7,503 nt of DNA from JAAXTX01 sp035560715. GTDB taxonomy: Bacteria > Patescibacteriota > Minisyncoccia > Moranbacterales > UBA1568. How positions within the stretch are numbered: the stretch's first letter is position 1; each line of letters opens with the position of its first letter. Made by a program: the position numbers and the translations under genes. Below the pieces are notes generated by a model that saw nothing but the letters and a program-made list of their open reading frames with translations, ran no database searches and had not been told where the DNA came from. This document shows, piece by piece, positions 6,797-7,503 of the stretch. Location of the stretch: the NCBI GenBank assembly GCA_035560715.1, contig DATMYW010000064.1, positions 1-7,503 on the forward strand, written 5' to 3'.

Positions 6797-7158
6797 AACG
6801 ACATCCCTATCTTTTCTTCCTCAATCCCCTTTCCGAGGGAAGCTTCTGAGTCCGCGAAGGTGAGAGGGGCGTGTACGCTTTCCTTTCATCAACATAAAAA
6901 CCGACGGGAATCACGCAGAAAACGCTGCGAAACTTTCGTCGGCCTTTACGACTTCGGTCGAACATGTCCAACAAGCCTGTATCATACGAATCGGTCAATA
7001 CCCAACACGAAGACCTCATCTTCCCTCTGTTTGGCTTGTTTTTGTATTTCCGATCCGACCCTCCGTTGTACTCCGAAACCGACTTTTTGTCAACCTTCCC
7101 GTAATAGCCCAATAGCTTGGAAACCCCGAGACTGTTCAGTCCAGCCAAATCCAAGCGT
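6769..7158. other. Region without a convincing protein gene; several inverted repeats
   Basis: No reading frame here resembles a known protein, and GC is lower than in the neighbouring genes. It contains the terminator-like hairpin 6896-6942, a small CGAC-TTCG-GTCG stem (6949-6960), an 8-bp inverted repeat AACAAGCC/GGCTTGTT (6970-6977 and 7033-7040) enclosing GAAGA/TCTTC (7009-7013 and 7019-7023), a possible minus-strand promoter (7065-7093) and a near-palindrome GACTGTTCAGTC (7130-7141). A frame open on the minus strand across most of it runs antisense through the transposase start and looks accidental. It may hold a small RNA or the decayed end of a gene interrupted by the insertion to the right. 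Confidence 0.6.
6896..6942 (-). terminator. Terminator-like compound hairpin, minus strand
   Basis: CCGACG (6901-6906) pairs with CGTCGG (6937-6942), extendable by A-T and G-T pairs to about 9 pairs. A nested stem, CGCAG (6914-6918) with CTGCG (6925-6929), sits inside. Read on the minus strand, the hairpin is followed directly by TTTTTATG, as in an intrinsic terminator. No intact minus-strand gene ends just upstream of it, so what it terminates is unknown. It also insulates the surface-protein gene's upstream region. Confidence 0.5.
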
Positions 7159-7503
7159 ATGCCATATGCCACGAATCCGAAGATGCCCCGTCTCCGGGCC
7201 AGAGCCGTCAGGATGGTCCGTGAAGGGAAAACGATCTCCGAGGTCGCGAGATACTTCGGATATACCAAGGGAGCCGTCTCGAAATGGGTGAAAAAGTGCC
7301 CGCGAGGCGGGGCCTGGGCCATACCGACCGAATCATCCGAACGAACTTCCGAAAGAAACGGCCGATGTCATCATCGCATACAAGAAGAAATACGAACGAT
7401 GTGCGGAGGTGGTCCATCGGCATCTGAAAAACGACGGGGTATCGGTGAGCCTTAATTCGGTGAAACGGAAACCGGATGCGGCGGGACGCGTGTAGCAGCG
7501 GAG
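7088..7503 (+). mobile_element. Possible IS481-like insertion sequence, left part only
   Basis: The only direct evidence is the transposase-like gene fragment from 7159. IS481-family elements usually begin with TGT, and a TGTCAACC at 7088 lies 71 bases before the presumed start codon, which would be a reasonable left end. The right end, the matching inverted repeat and any target duplication would be beyond the window, so the boundary is a guess. The region's GC is lower than that of the host genes. Confidence 0.35.
7159..7503 (+). pseudogene. IS481-like transposase, N-terminal part, frameshifted and interrupted
   Basis: From the ATG at 7159 the frame reads MPYATNPKMPRLRARAV and then a helix-turn-helix (about residues 19-42: GKTISEVARYFGYTKGAVSKWV), followed by GGAWAIPTES. 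At about 7333 the homologous frame moves by one base: from 7334 the next frame reads HPNELPKETADVII and then YERCAEVVHRHLK and GVSVSLNSVKR, which continues the same type of protein (the N-terminal DNA-binding half of IS481/IS3-like transposases). That frame ends at a TAG at 7493-7495 just after AAGRV, where relatives normally continue into the DDE catalytic domain. Left unshifted, the first frame runs to 7455 with no recognisable sequence. I conclude that a small deletion plus a stop has broken the gene. The catalytic part, if it exists, lies outside the window. A single sequencing error could explain the frameshift but not also the stop. Confidence 0.75.

Noticed and set aside
6823..6894. A 24-codon basic minus-strand frame (MLMKGKRTRPSHLRG...) before the surface gene
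   Set aside because: No ribosome-binding site, starts right in the terminator U-tract, and nothing else supports translation.
6982..7089. A minus-strand frame of 35 codons ending VLGIDRFV before the 6901-6942 hairpin, possibly the C-terminus of an interrupted gene
   Set aside because: It has no start codon and no recognisable family; the idea fits an insertion at 7088 but is not supported enough to annotate.
6807..7322. A 171-codon minus-strand open frame
   Set aside because: It runs antisense through the helix-turn-helix of the transposase, across the terminator hairpin, and resembles no protein family I know.
1..7503. CRISPR array, tRNA or rRNA genes
   Set aside because: No regularly spaced direct repeats of CRISPR size, no TTCGAATC-type T-arm with a cloverleaf, and no rRNA-like segment were seen.

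Overview
The window looks like chromosomal DNA of a bacterium with moderately high GC. My best guess is a member of the Candidate Phyla Radiation (Patescibacteria, Parcubacteria-like). I infer this from three things: a large surface protein carrying a beta-rich domain I associate with that group, a DNA-binding segment like those of transposases common there, and genes that mostly lack a clear Shine-Dalgarno sequence. I could not test this by search. TGA is used as a stop (flippase and galE), so a code in which TGA encodes glycine is unlikely.

Layout. Positions 1-46 hold a short AT-rich tandem repeat of period 7. Two minus-strand genes follow: a Wzx-type flippase (start near 2301) and a membrane-anchored family 2 glycosyltransferase (start 1015). 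They overlap by 4 bases (ATGA) and are probably co-transcribed. At 2391-2471 two divergent promoters stand back to back, each with a perfect TTGACA box and 17-base spacing. One serves the flippase operon and the other serves galE (2498-3490, plus strand). Between galE and the convergent surface-protein gene (3724-6756, minus) lie a perfect 14-bp hairpin of unknown role and a strong intrinsic terminator for the surface gene. The surface protein has a signal peptide, a low-complexity linker, a chain of Ig-like and FN3-like beta domains and one C-terminal membrane anchor. Right of it, 6769-7158 has no convincing protein gene but holds several inverted repeats and a minus-strand terminator-like hairpin. 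From 7159 to the window end lies the broken start of an IS481-like transposase, with a frameshift and then a stop.

How the genes fit together. GalE would supply an epimerised UDP-sugar. The GT2 enzyme would move a sugar onto a polyprenyl-phosphate carrier. The flippase would export a lipid-linked glycan. The surface protein is a plausible occupant, or glycosylation target, of the same envelope, but that last link is inference from proximity only.
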